A stretch of 64,000 nucleotides of DNA from Alteromonas pelagimontana (GCF_002499975.2 NZ_CP052766.1:3410001-3474000); one strand, 5' to 3'. Shown: positions 28,197 to 37,147, counted from the stretch's first letter. Numbers and translations: made by a program. The notes: generated by a model not told the origin, from the letters alone.

Positions 28197-28238
28197 AAGC
28201 TATAATAGTTTATATATTTCCTACCTCTAACTCAGAAG

Positions 28239-29345
28239 TCAGTAAGATTTTCCATTATATAAGAATCCAAGAATTTTGGATTTTCTAATAATAAATACGT
28301 GCGCAGCAACGGACAGCGAGGTCACGATCACTATAGAAAGCGTGAAGCCTAGAATATAGTCTAAATCCAATTTTACTAGTAATGAAGATACTAGCATTAG
28401 AAGTATAAAGTGAAATAAATAAACGGTGTAAGACGCTTCTGAAAAAAAAGCCATAAAGTGTGACCTGTGGTCAAACAACCTAGAGAAAATAGTAAAGCAC
28501 AATGCTATAGAAAACCACTGTGCCGCAAGATAGCTGTACTCTGCTGCTATTGTTATAAGGGTATCGTTGCTAGTAGCGAATATACCACTGATAGTGCACC
28601 CGATCACAATGAGCACGATAGAAATTAAAGGGTTTACTTTCATAAAATTGTGGTACAGGTGGCGGTTGGACGCCAGAACATACCCAAAAACAAAATGAAC
28701 ATAATAGTAAAGTAGGGAATAAGGTCGATATAAGCCAAATTTTTCTACGTAAATTGGAAAGCCTAGTTTGTTCAAAGCCATTATCAGAATAGTGATAATG
28801 GGCAGAGCAAACAACAACACTAAGACAGGCGTTTTATTAAACCACGTGGATTCAATAACACGAGTCCTAAATTTTGTTATCAGCCCAATATTATGGATGA
28901 TCGCTGTAAATATAAAGTAGTAAATAAGGTTTACAAGAAACCAGAGATGTCCAATATAACCGCCGTTTATAAAATGGCTTGCCAAGCTGCCTTTTACCCA
29001 GCCGCCCTCTTTAAGCAAGTAGAATTGAATCATGTTAAACGTGAATATAGTGACAACTAAAGGTACCGCGATCCGAACTAGTCGCAATCGCAAAAATTTT
29101 GGGATTCCGTATTTATTAAGTGTGATATAGCAAAAAAAGCCAGAAACAACAAAAAACGCCGGCATGCGGAAAAGATGAATTGTGTCGATAAGATAACTCA
29201 TAAAAACGCTGGTCTCTCCGTTAACTATAGGAAGAGCGTGTTTTGTGCTATAAATTTGCGCGGAGTGAATTACAACACCTAGTACCATTAATATGGCTCG
29301 CATTGAATCCAAATAATAAATACGGGCGGAGCTACTACTGGTCAT
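28239..29345 (-). CDS. Acyltransferase family 3 membrane protein, copy 1
   Basis: This 368-residue protein has about ten membrane helices and the acyltransferase-3 signature YYLDSMRAILMVLGVVIHSAQ, whose His is catalytic in the family, together with RMPAFFVVSGFFCY. It resembles MdoC/OpgC and O-acetyltransferases, which transfer acetyl or succinyl groups to sugars across the inner membrane. It is clearly a paralogue of the gene at 29702 through the whole length. ATG 29345 is used because the AGGATnA ribosome site and the N-terminus MTSS then match the paralogue; an upstream in-frame start at 29384 exists. Confidence 0.82.
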   Translation of the reverse strand: MTSSSSARIYYLDSMRAILMVLGVVIHSAQIYSTKHALPIVNGETSVFMSYLIDTIHLFRMPAFFVVSGFFCYITLNKYGIPKFLRLRLVRIAVPLVVTIFTFNMIQFYLLKEGGWVKGSLASHFINGGYIGHLWFLVNLIYYFIFTAIIHNIGLITKFRTRVIESTWFNKTPVLVLLFALPIITILIMALNKLGFPIYVEKFGLYRPYSLLYYYVHFVFGYVLASNRHLYHNFMKVNPLISIVLIVIGCTISGIFATSNDTLITIAAEYSYLAAQWFSIALCFTIFSRLFDHRSHFMAFFSEASYTVYLFHFILLMLVSSLLVKLDLDYILGFTLSIVIVTSLSVAAHVFIIRKSKILGFLYNGKSY

Positions 29346-29437
29346 CTTTTCATCCTGAAAGTGTGGCTGGGAAATTAGGCTCATGAAGTTAAGTGTTTAG
29401 AAAGAAGCCCCATATGAGGCCTCTGTATGGTTACTAT

Positions 29438-29582
29438 TACGTCTTCGCTTGGGTATCTACAAAATTACCTGATTTCTAGGTTTTTGATTTAGCGGCCTGT
29501 TCTGTTCGTACAGCAACCAAGCGACGTTATTCATTGTTACCAGTCGACCGGTTGCTTACTGAGAAGGCCTTCGTAGCGGCGA
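29438..29582 (-). pseudogene. Decayed duplicate of the prsT 3' end
   Basis: The stretch matches the last coding bases of prsT (30897 onward) at scattered but collinear positions. Shared pieces include the ATCTTCGCTT-like end, the TCTGTTCGTACAG block and TTATTCATTG, with two deletions (about 12 and 33 bases) and many substitutions. It has no open frame. It sits exactly after acyltransferase copy 1, as true prsT does relative to copy 2, so a tandem duplication covering an acyltransferase gene plus the prsT tail best explains it. Confidence 0.75.
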
Positions 29583-29701
29583 CTCCCCTCATCAGAATAT
29601 TACCATGTTAGTTAACAAATATCTTCTCGCCGTTTAACCCGAATGGTGCACCTGTTATCTGAATTCAGGGGCGCGTTCCCCCTACCTGCCTGTTTAACAA
29701 T

Positions 29702-30808
29702 TCAATAAAACCTTCCATTGTATAAAAATCTCAGAAATATGAATTTCCTTATAATGAAAAAGTGGATAGCGAAAGAACACACCGTTACGACTACTATGGA
29801 TAGCATAGTGCCTAACAGGGGGCCGAAATTTAATTTAACCAGCACGGAAGAGAACAGTATTAAGATAATAAAATGGAATAGATAAACGCTGTAAGATGCT
29901 TCGGAAAAAAGTGCCATAACGTGGGATTTTTGGTCAAGTAATTTACTAAACAGATAGAAGCACAAAGCGACAGAATACCACTGCGCTACCAGGTAGCCAT
30001 ATTCAGCTATGGCCATCATGAGCGTGCTGGAATCGCGAACAAACAGGTAGTTAACCAGGCATCCCAGAATGATAATAGCGATAGAAAAAAGCGGGTTTAT
30101 CTTCATAAAATTCTGGTAGAAACTGCGGTTGGCGGCCAATAGGTATCCAAAAGCAAAGTAAACATAATAATACAGTAACGAATATGGCTTGAATAACCCG
30201 AGTTTTTCAGTATAGATAGGAATGCCTAGTTTATTCAGTGCCATCACGGATAACGTGACCATGGGCAGTAGCAGCAGTAGTATGGCAACCGGGCATTTGC
30301 GAAAGAAAGTAGAGGTGTCTGTCAGCCCTCTGGCTTTTGGTAACGGACTGATACTGTGTAGCGTTGCCGAAAAAATAAAGTAGTAAAGCAGGTTCACCAA
30401 AAACCATAGGTGTCCGATATAAACGCCACTGGTGAAGTGGTGTGTAAGACTTCCGCTTATCCAGCCTCCCTGTTGTAGAAAATAAAACTGCAACAGATTG
30501 AGTGTAAAAATCGTTGTAATAAGAGGAACTGCGATTCTCACCAGCCTTAGCCGCAGGAACTTTGCTCCGCCATACTTATTTAGGGTAAGATAGCAGAAAA
30601 AGCCGGATACCATAAAAAATGCAGACATGCGAAATAAATGTATGGTGTCATACAGATAGGTCATCCAGATACTGTGGTATTGGCTGGCTAGCGGAAGTGG
30701 TTCTTCAAGACTATAAAGTTGTGCAGAATGCATGACCACACCTAATACCATTAATATCGCTCGCATTGAATCAAGATAATAGAGGCGGGCGGTATTGCTG
30801 CTTGTCAT
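29702..30808 (-). CDS. Acyltransferase family 3 membrane protein, copy 2
   Basis: A 368-residue polytopic protein, paralogous to the gene ending at 28239. YYLDSMRAILMVLGVVMHSAQ at residues 9-29 holds the catalytic His, and RMSAFFMVSGFFCY and GHLWFLVNLLYYFIF follow, all typical of acyltransferase-3. It probably O-acylates the exopolysaccharide or its lipid carrier unit in the inner membrane. It lies 88 bp downstream of prsT on the same strand, and a GC-rich hairpin lies between them. Differences from copy 1 are spread evenly, so both may be functional with different acceptors. Confidence 0.82.
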   Translation of the reverse strand: MTSSNTARLYYLDSMRAILMVLGVVMHSAQLYSLEEPLPLASQYHSIWMTYLYDTIHLFRMSAFFMVSGFFCYLTLNKYGGAKFLRLRLVRIAVPLITTIFTLNLLQFYFLQQGGWISGSLTHHFTSGVYIGHLWFLVNLLYYFIFSATLHSISPLPKARGLTDTSTFFRKCPVAILLLLLPMVTLSVMALNKLGIPIYTEKLGLFKPYSLLYYYVYFAFGYLLAANRSFYQNFMKINPLFSIAIIILGCLVNYLFVRDSSTLMMAIAEYGYLVAQWYSVALCFYLFSKLLDQKSHVMALFSEASYSVYLFHFIILILFSSVLVKLNFGPLLGTMLSIVVVTVCSFAIHFFIIRKFIFLRFLYNGRFY

Positions 30809-30861
30809 TATCTGATCCTGAAAACGCGGCTGGAATAACAGGTTAAAGGATTTGCATAGCC

Positions 30862-30883
30862 GGTGGCCTTACTTTAGGCCACC
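30862..30883 (-). terminator. Hairpin after prsT
   Basis: GGTGGCCT (30862-30869) pairs with AGGCCACC (30876-30883) with a 6-base loop, 14 bp after the prsT stop on the minus strand. The missing T-run suggests partial termination or mRNA protection, allowing some read-through into the acyltransferase. Confidence 0.45.
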
Positions 30884-30896
30884 TTATAATGGCCTG

Positions 30897-33494
30897 TTAC
30901 ATCTTCGCTTCAATCTTCGCTTTGGTATCTAAAATGCCCTGATTCCGAGGCTTTAGTTTTGCGGCCTTTTTAATCCAGCTGTGAGCTTTTTCCAGACTGT
31001 TTTGTTCGTACAGTAACCAGGCCACATTATTCATTGCTACCCAGTTCTCCGGCTGCTTACTAAGAAGATCTTCGTAGTAACGAATGGCTTCGGTGGGGTT
31101 CTGCGATGCCAGCTCGCTGATATAAAGCATATTGGTGTTATCTTTATCTGGATACTTTTCCATATGCTGTTTTAGTATTTTTAACCCTTGATCTGTCTTG
31201 CCGTCAGCTTTTAGCGCTTCAAAAAGATATTGTACGGCAACACCGGATTCAGAAGCCGAATAGGCTTGCTGTAACGCATTGACAGCCTCGTTTGCTTTGC
31301 CTGTACCCAAGTAACCACGCCCTAACAGTAACTGGCCTTGCGGGCTGGCTTTAACCTGCTCGCTGGCTGCGTTAAGTTCTTGTAGGGCGTTAGCGTAATT
31401 ATTTTGATCCATCAAAATACTCGCTTTTAGCAGGCGAACCTCTTCATAAATTTCCGCATTGCTTGCTGAACCGCTTTCATTAAACATTGCCAGCGTTTCC
31501 AACGCCTGCCGCGGCTTTTGCGCCACAGCCTGGGCTTTCGCCAGGTTGAGTAAAACCTGCGGTGTTGTCATGCCGCTGGAAACAATTTTTTGAAGCACAT
31601 TAATGGCTTTATTGGCTTGACCGGTTTGTAAATAAGCGGTGGAAAGCATGTAATTGGCGGGTGGGGTTTCCCTGGCGTTAAATGTCGATGCTTCAGCAAC
31701 TTTTATTACCTGTGAATAATTGCCCGCTAGGAACTGGCTATACAAGGTAGTAAAGGTGCTGGTGTCGGTGGCATTTTTCAGCACATCATTAATTTGCGCC
31801 TGGGCTGCCGATTCGTCTTTTGCCTTGGCGGCAGCCTGGTAAGCACCTTCAAGGGCATCGGCGCTATTTGGATTCTGCTTCAGGTTATCCAAAAACAAAG
31901 TTAATGCTTTCGAGTAATTGCCTTGGCCGATAGCCTTAGATGCGTTGTAGTTTTTGGCGGCAATGTTGTCAGGATCTAATTCAGCAATTTTACTGTAAAT
32001 GGCGTCCAGGCCTTTATAATTCTGCTGAAACTTCTCAAACTCAGCAGCAATGACATAGTTTTCTACATTGTCTGGTTCGTCTGCAATCCATTTATTCAAC
32101 ATAGCTCTGGCAGCATCGGTTTCGCCGCTCGACGTCTTCATACTTAGCAGCAGTAACTTTGACTGCTTGGTATCTGCTGCTGATGCGTCTGCTAACAGCG
32201 CATTAGATGCCTCTTCCACCAGCGCCATGCCTGATATGTCACCAGACATTACCTTGAACAGGCCCAACTGTTGTTTGCCTGCGTCGCTTGTTACCTTGCT
32301 GCTATCGATTTGCGAAAGTAGCTGCTTCGCTTTATCTCTATCGCCACTGCCAAGTAAGGCTTTAGACGTGGCCGCGGCAAGGCCGGTATTATTGGCCACT
32401 AATTCAGGATTGCGTTGCAACATTGCATAGGCATCCTGCGATGCCCCTGCCTGAAGTTTCGCCGCAACAAACATCTGTTTAGCTGGGTGAGTAGCAGGAA
32501 CAGCATTAACAATTTTGGAAAGGTTCTGCAGCGCCTGTTCATAATTGCCTAAACGAAAATGGGTTAATCCGGCAATGTAGCTGGTAAACGGTGAAGCCAT
32601 GCCATTGTTCATGGCTAGTTCGATATGTTTATTGGCAGACGCAAAATCTTTTGCTGCTATTTCAATAACAGCAAGTTGCTGGTTAGCTACCGGTTGATTC
32701 GGATATCGCTTTAAAATGTAGTTAACGTGCTTTTTGGCTTCATCCAGCTTGTTTAAGCGTATTTGCGCTTCGGCGATATTTAAGTGCAGGCGCTGAAACT
32801 GTGGCTTTTGTTCCAAAAGCGCTTCGTAATTTGTTAACGAGGCTTGAAGATCGCCTAAAGCATACTGTAATTCCGCGGCCAGTGACTGTACCAGCCAATC
32901 GTTGGGGTGTTTTTCAACCGCAGCATTTAGCATTTTAGTGTCTGATGCTGTTCGTTGAATAAGATAAACATCGATAATGTCTGACAGATCGTTTGTGCGG
33001 CCATCGCCTGCGCCGGCAGCTGCTTTAGCGGCAGCTATATGATCTTTACTGGAACTGTCACCACGTCTGGCGGTGAGTATTGCTGCAATCAGCTCGCCGG
33101 TAGCAAGTGCCTGTGGGTTAAGTGAGTCTTTATACTTTTCCAATGTCGACACAAACTGCCCGGATTCAGGGCTGGAATAAAGAGCAAGAAAGTATTCTTT
33201 AGCAACACCATTTATGTCAGCACCTTGTTCAAGTGCTTTTTCAAAAGTAATTACCGCGCTCTCCATATCCCCTAGCTGAAAATACGCTTTGGCAAGTAAC
33301 GCGCGTGGACGAGGATCATCAGGGGCATCCTGAAGCGTCGATTTAAGGGTAATAATAGCGCTTTGATATTTTTGCGCCTGAAGCGCCTGTTGCGCATCAC
33401 CAAGTTGATCTTCAACACTGGCTTTACCGCAAGCGGTCAGTAGCGTTAATGAGAGAAGGCTGGCGATAGATGTTCTGACAAACTTATTTTCCAT
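30897..33494 (-). CDS. prsT: PEP-CTERM system TPR-repeat lipoprotein PrsT
   Basis: This 865-residue protein is a lipoprotein: a signal sequence ends in LLTAC with Cys22 as the lipidated residue. The rest is almost wholly tetratricopeptide repeats, for example LGDMESAVITFEKALEQGAD, NYEQALQNLSKIVNAVPA and LGKGYLGTGKANEAVNALQQA-like units, running to the C-terminus. Length and repeat content match PrsT, the large TPR protein restricted to exosortase A genomes and thought to act in periplasmic polymer assembly or export. It lies between the acyltransferases and the PEP-CTERM genes, all on the minus strand, but a strong terminator at 33598-33625 separates it from the latter. Confidence 0.93.
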   Translation of the reverse strand: MENKFVRTSIASLLSLTLLTACGKASVEDQLGDAQQALQAQKYQSAIITLKSTLQDAPDDPRPRALLAKAYFQLGDMESAVITFEKALEQGADINGVAKEYFLALYSSPESGQFVSTLEKYKDSLNPQALATGELIAAILTARRGDSSSKDHIAAAKAAAGAGDGRTNDLSDIIDVYLIQRTASDTKMLNAAVEKHPNDWLVQSLAAELQYALGDLQASLTNYEALLEQKPQFQRLHLNIAEAQIRLNKLDEAKKHVNYILKRYPNQPVANQQLAVIEIAAKDFASANKHIELAMNNGMASPFTSYIAGLTHFRLGNYEQALQNLSKIVNAVPATHPAKQMFVAAKLQAGASQDAYAMLQRNPELVANNTGLAAATSKALLGSGDRDKAKQLLSQIDSSKVTSDAGKQQLGLFKVMSGDISGMALVEEASNALLADASAADTKQSKLLLLSMKTSSGETDAARAMLNKWIADEPDNVENYVIAAEFEKFQQNYKGLDAIYSKIAELDPDNIAAKNYNASKAIGQGNYSKALTLFLDNLKQNPNSADALEGAYQAAAKAKDESAAQAQINDVLKNATDTSTFTTLYSQFLAGNYSQVIKVAEASTFNARETPPANYMLSTAYLQTGQANKAINVLQKIVSSGMTTPQVLLNLAKAQAVAQKPRQALETLAMFNESGSASNAEIYEEVRLLKASILMDQNNYANALQELNAASEQVKASPQGQLLLGRGYLGTGKANEAVNALQQAYSASESGVAVQYLFEALKADGKTDQGLKILKQHMEKYPDKDNTNMLYISELASQNPTEAIRYYEDLLSKQPENWVAMNNVAWLLYEQNSLEKAHSWIKKAAKLKPRNQGILDTKAKIEAKM

Positions 33495-33597
33495 AGGATA
33501 CTGTTTTACCGATTACTTTTGACGACCTACTTTAAGCGGTATTCTGTGAAAAAGAAAGGGAAGGTAGGTGAAGGTTAGGCGGAAACGCGAGATAATT

Positions 33598-33625
33598 AAA
33601 AAAGGCGACTTTCGTCGCCTTTTTT
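33598..33625 (-). terminator. Intrinsic terminator of PEP-CTERM gene 1
   Basis: AAAAAAGGCGAC (33598-33609) and GTCGCCTTTTTT (33614-33625) form a perfect 12-bp stem with a TTTC loop, 16 bp past the stop codon on the minus strand, giving the classic T-run. It isolates the PEP-CTERM genes from prsT. Confidence 0.9.
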
Positions 33626-33640
33626 AGCACATCAGTAAGC

Positions 33641-34405
33641 TTATTTAGCTTTACGACGGCTAGATGCACCTAAACCTAACAGACCTAAAGCAAGAACTGC
33701 TAAAGTAGAAGGTTCTGGAACTTCTGCTGGAGCGTTGCTGAATACAGCACTAACGTCACCAGTAGTTGTTTGAACAGCTGCAGTTTCAAATGTATCGAAG
33801 TCGCCGTTTACATTTACGGTCATGTAGAAAGGATTTGGGCTAACAAAGTACATGCTGCCGTCATCAGTTAACGCGAAATCAGTAAAGGTGAAGTCAAACA
33901 GACCATTTTCACCGATTTGGTAGCCAATGCTGTTCTCGATAGTAACAGAAGAACCTAGTTCTAAGTCATCACCTGAATCGTTCAGTGAGAAATCATCGTT
34001 AGCTGTAGTATTGGCATCACGATCCATGTATAAAGTGAACTGACCAGAAGTACCAGTTAAAATGCTTGACGTTTGACCAGCAAAAGTTTCTTCTTCCACA
34101 GTACCGGTAGCAGTAAATAAAGCATACAGTACATAGTCAGAACCCAGAGTAGAATTAGTCAGGGTAGTTTGACCTTCGTTAGAGAACAACTGGCTGAATG
34201 TGGCAAAAGCTGTTGCAGTGAAACCACCAGTACCATCAAACGCAATAGTTTCTACGAAACCACCGTTAATTTTATCAGCAACAACGGTAGTACCGTTTTG
34301 GCTGGTTTCATCAACAGTAAAATCCATGAATTCTGCTGAGCTAGAAAACGATGCTGCTAAACCAGCAGTTAGTGTCAGTGCTTTAACAATTTTATTAAAT
34401 TTCAT
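33641..34405 (-). CDS. PEP-CTERM sorting domain protein 1
   Basis: A 254-residue exported protein. It has an N-terminal signal peptide (MKFNKIVKALTLTAGLAASF, cleaving near SSA) and ends in a canonical PEP-CTERM tail: VPEPSTLAVLALGLLGLG then a basic SSRRKAK, the signal cut by exosortase A. The core has many Thr, Ser, Asp and Asn residues, with GDVSAVFSNAPAEVPEPST near the end. It is one of three paralogues. ATG 34405 follows AAGGAAG; the longer in-frame start at 34447 has no signal peptide form. Transcription should come from the sigma-54 promoter at 34459-34474. A surface or extracellular matrix role is inferred. Confidence 0.92.
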   Translation of the reverse strand: MKFNKIVKALTLTAGLAASFSSSAEFMDFTVDETSQNGTTVVADKINGGFVETIAFDGTGGFTATAFATFSQLFSNEGQTTLTNSTLGSDYVLYALFTATGTVEEETFAGQTSSILTGTSGQFTLYMDRDANTTANDDFSLNDSGDDLELGSSVTIENSIGYQIGENGLFDFTFTDFALTDDGSMYFVSPNPFYMTVNVNGDFDTFETAAVQTTTGDVSAVFSNAPAEVPEPSTLAVLALGLLGLGASSRRKAK

Positions 34406-34458
34406 AATACTTCCTTTCCATTCCAAAGTAACGGGCATTAATGCCACGATTATTTAAA

Positions 34459-34474
34459 TGCACTTCATGTGCCA
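34459..34474 (-). promoter_or_regulatory. Sigma-54 promoter of PEP-CTERM gene 1
   Basis: On the minus strand this reads TGGCACATGAAGTGCA, with -24 GG and -12 GC at the 12-base offset that sigma-54 requires (consensus TGGCAC-N5-TTGCW). It lies about 54 bp upstream of the ATG. The two sister genes have the same element. Confidence 0.85.
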
Positions 34475-35068
34475 ACTTTTATGATATTGATTTTTATAGG
34501 GAAATTTAGCTGTTTATTAAATAAACAGGCCGAAGTGTAAAAAATCCTGATACTTTTTTGGCAGAAAAGGAATATGTGTATACAAAGTATGAGTTTATCA
34601 GTTTTAACTTTATATTTACTAATCTTATCGCCTATATGTAATCATCTTGTTAATTGCTAAGTTTTTGTTTCTGAATACATAATACCGCCAATGTGAGAGG
34701 TTTTTTCACCAAGAGCATGATTACGTTTGTATCTTTAGTAGTTGACTAATTATCGGAGCCTAAAGCCGGCAGTGCGGTTTATGCTTAGGAAGGGTATCGG
34801 CGATGCAGATCGTCGTTACCTGCTTAAGAACAAGCTGAAAAGTGAGGTGTGCGGGTAGGCCGAATCAGGCTACGGATCCTGGTTAATAGCTCGCTCTCTT
34901 CGGTAAAAAATTGCCGATTGTCTTGTGCGCAGAGTTGTTAAGTTAGGTAGAACCAAGTTCCGGTAGTAAGAGATAAATAATATTCGTCATCATGTGTGCT
35001 CTGAACTGATCACACTGCAATGAGAATTGGTACAAGAAATGCTGAAAAGCTACTGAAAGGATATAAAA
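34475..35068. other. Intergenic region between PEP-CTERM genes 1 and 2
   Basis: About 590 bp with no gene. It holds the activator-like box at 34534-34552. The remainder shows no convincing frame, repeat or second promoter. Confidence 0.6.
34534..34552 (-). promoter_or_regulatory. Conserved upstream activator-like box, PEP-CTERM gene 1
   Basis: The plus strand reads AGTGTAAAAAATCCTGATA (minus: TATC-x-TTTTTTACACT). The box ends 59 bp before the -24 element. The same box lies 60 bp before the promoters of both sister genes, suggesting an enhancer site for a sigma-54 activator of the PrsR type. Confidence 0.7.
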
Positions 35069-35100
35069 AAAAGCTGGCCCGCATGTGCGGGCCAGCTTTT
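35069..35100 (-). terminator. Strong terminator of PEP-CTERM gene 2
   Basis: AAAAGCTGGCCCGC (35069-35082) pairs perfectly with GCGGGCCAGCTTTT (35087-35100), loop ATGT, just after the stop at 35119 on the minus strand, followed by more T residues. Confidence 0.92.
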
Positions 35101-35118
35101 CATTATCAAGTAAATGTA

Positions 35119-35889
35119 TTATTTAGCTTTAAGGCGGCTACGTGCGCCAAGGCCCAGCAAACCTAAAGCCAGTACGGCGATAGTAGAAGGTTCTGGCACT
35201 TCTGCTGGAGCGTTGCTGAATACAGCGCTTACGTCACCAGTAGTAATTTGAGTAGCAGCGGTGGCGAAAGAATCGAAGTCACCGTTGGTACGTACTGTCA
35301 TATAAAACGGGTTAGGGCTTACAAAGTATGCTTCACCGTCAGCAGTTAAAGAGAAGTCAATGAATGTGAAGTCGAATAGACCATTTTCGCCGATTTGATA
35401 AGCAATGTTGTCAGCTAGTGTGGCTGAGGTACTTAGTACCAGATCGTCACCACTGTTGTTTAACGCATAATCAGCTTCAGGAGACGCTGTAGTATCTGCG
35501 TTAGCATCAAGATACAGAGTGAATTGACCGCTGGTGCCAGTCAACACGCTAGAGTCTTTGCCTGCAAAAGTTGTTGTTTCGATAGTGCCTGTTGCTTCAA
35601 ACAGTGCATACAATACGTAAGATGAACCTAGTGTTGATGCTGGAATGTTTGATGTGCCGTCATTGGCAAAAAGTTGGGTAAAGGTAGCAAACGCAGTAGC
35701 CGAGAAACCGCCTGCGCCGTCAAAACTGATAGTTTCAACATAACCGCCGTTGAATTTGTCAGCTGTAACCAATGAACCGCCGTAGTTACTTTCATCTACG
35801 GTAAAATCCATAAACTCAGCAGAGCTAGAGAAAGAAGCTACCAAACCAGCAGTCATTGTCAGTGCTTTAATTATTTTATTAAGTTTCAT
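35119..35889 (-). CDS. PEP-CTERM sorting domain protein 2
   Basis: A 256-residue paralogue of proteins 1 and 3: signal peptide MKLNKIIKALTMTAGLVASF, a Thr/Asp-rich core with AFATFTQLFANDG and GQFTLYLDANADTTA, and a C-terminal VPEPSTIAVLALGLLGLG with basic ARSRLKAK. The tail shows an exosortase A substrate. The start is ATG 35889; an upstream in-frame start at 35904 would lengthen the signal peptide slightly. It has its own promoter (35938-35953) and terminator, so it is a single-gene transcript. Function beyond sorting is unknown. Confidence 0.92.
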   Translation of the reverse strand: MKLNKIIKALTMTAGLVASFSSSAEFMDFTVDESNYGGSLVTADKFNGGYVETISFDGAGGFSATAFATFTQLFANDGTSNIPASTLGSSYVLYALFEATGTIETTTFAGKDSSVLTGTSGQFTLYLDANADTTASPEADYALNNSGDDLVLSTSATLADNIAYQIGENGLFDFTFIDFSLTADGEAYFVSPNPFYMTVRTNGDFDSFATAATQITTGDVSAVFSNAPAEVPEPSTIAVLALGLLGLGARSRLKAK

Positions 35890-35937
35890 AATAGAGTGTT
35901 CCAAGTGAGAAAGTCCAATTACCTCTGTTAAGGCTTT

Positions 35938-35953
35938 TGCAGCTACTGTGCCA
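35938..35953 (-). promoter_or_regulatory. Sigma-54 promoter of PEP-CTERM gene 2
   Basis: The minus strand reads TGGCACAGTAGCTGCA, a -24/-12 element with the correct GG to GC offset, 48 bp upstream of ATG 35889. It matches the elements of the two sister genes at TGGCAC and TGC. Confidence 0.85.
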
Positions 35954-36284
35954 TTTTTTTAAGCCTCTAATTTACAAAGAGTTTGCCTGATTTTAAGTAT
36001 CTGCAACGCGGGGAGTGTAAAAAAAGCTGATAAAAAAGGGGGTGTACGGGTTGGTATCGGAGATGGGAAAATGACGGTGTGGCAGGTTGAAACCTGTGTT
36101 TTTGGGTTGCGCGATTTAAAGGTGCCAACAGGTTTTCGAAACGTAATTTCGCTGGTTATTCATTCAATACTAGTCCTCTCTCCTTGCGCTGGGTACACAA
36201 CATTGCGGATTGGTATACCCTCATACTCATACTTTTCGCTGAGAGAAAAGTTATCACAGTGATTTAACTTAAACTGCAGACAAC
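35954..36284. other. Intergenic region upstream of PEP-CTERM gene 2
   Basis: About 330 bp. It holds the activator-like box at 36014-36032. A 63-codon plus-strand frame from 36071 has no ribosome site or recognisable product and is not taken as a gene. Confidence 0.6.
36014..36032 (-). promoter_or_regulatory. Conserved upstream activator-like box, PEP-CTERM gene 2
   Basis: Plus strand AGTGTAAAAAAAGCTGATA; identical at 16 of 19 positions to the box upstream of gene 1, and 60 bp from the -24 element. Confidence 0.7.
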
Positions 36285-36310
36285 AAAAAAGCGACCGAAG
36301 TCGCTTTTTT
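36285..36310 (-). terminator. Terminator of PEP-CTERM gene 3
   Basis: AAAAAAGCGAC (36285-36295) pairs with GTCGCTTTTTT (36300-36310) around a CGAA loop, 16 bp after the minus-strand stop at 36326. Confidence 0.9.
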
Positions 36311-36325
36311 TAAATAAATCTCAAA

Positions 36326-37093
36326 TTATTTTGCAGATTTACGACGGCTGCTAGCGCCAAGACCTAACAGACCTAATGCCAGTACAGCAATAGTAGAAGG
36401 TTCTGGAACTTCCGCAGGTGCGTCTTCAAAAACAGCACTTACGTCACCAGTAGTGGTTTGGATGTTAGCTGTTTCGAAAGTATCGAAATCGCCGTTCAAG
36501 TTTACAGTCATGTAAAAAGGATTAGGGCTAACAAAGTAGTTAGAACCCGCTTCAGTCAAATCGAAGTCACTGAATGTGAAGTCAAAAAGGCCGTTTGGTC
36601 CAACTTGATATCCGATGTTTTCGCCCAATGTCATAGACGAACCTAATTCGATATCGTCACCTGAGTCATTCAGTGAGTAATCAGAGTTGGCAGTTGTGTT
36701 AGCATCAACGTCAACATACAGAGTGAAAGCACCTGAGTTACCAGTAAGGATGCTAGCAGGCTGACCGTTTAGGGTCGCTGATTCAACCGTACCTTCTGCT
36801 TCAAACATTGCATAAATCACATAGCTTGAGCCCAGTTCAGAATTTGTCACCGTTGTTGTGCCATCCTGACTGAAGAATTGTGTAAAAGTTGCGAAAGCCA
36901 TTGCCGAGAACCCGCCAGTTCCGTCAAATTCAATCGTTTCTACAAATCCGCCATTAATTTTGTCAGCTTCAACCATACCATTGCCGTAAGCAGATTCATC
37001 AACAGTGAAGTCTAAGAATTCTGCAGAGCTAGAAAAAGACGCTGCCAGACCCGCTGTTAAAGTAAGTGCTTTAAACACTTTATTAAATTTCAT
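36326..37093 (-). CDS. PEP-CTERM sorting domain protein 3
   Basis: A 255-residue paralogue with signal peptide MKFNKVFKALTLTAGLAASF, core segments FSAMAFATFTQFFSQDG and AFTLYVDVDANTTANSD, and C-terminal VPEPSTIAVLALGLLGLG plus basic SSRRKSAK, the exosortase A sorting signal. A much earlier in-frame start at 37267 exists but would put 58 unrelated residues before the signal peptide; ATG 37093 follows GGAG at 7 bp and is certain by alignment with the sisters. The promoter is at 37148-37163. The three proteins are close enough to have arisen by recent tandem duplication. Confidence 0.92.
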   Translation of the reverse strand: MKFNKVFKALTLTAGLAASFSSSAEFLDFTVDESAYGNGMVEADKINGGFVETIEFDGTGGFSAMAFATFTQFFSQDGTTTVTNSELGSSYVIYAMFEAEGTVESATLNGQPASILTGNSGAFTLYVDVDANTTANSDYSLNDSGDDIELGSSMTLGENIGYQVGPNGLFDFTFSDFDLTEAGSNYFVSPNPFYMTVNLNGDFDTFETANIQTTTGDVSAVFEDAPAEVPEPSTIAVLALGLLGLGASSRRKSAK

Positions 37094-37147
37094 AACGATC
37101 TCCATCATTCCAAAGTAGAAGTGGGCTTTACGCCTCATTTTAATCAA

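Noticed and set aside
33641..37093. Repeated blocks suggesting a CRISPR or satellite array
   Set aside because: The repeats are three protein-coding paralogues with terminators and long, unequal spacers.
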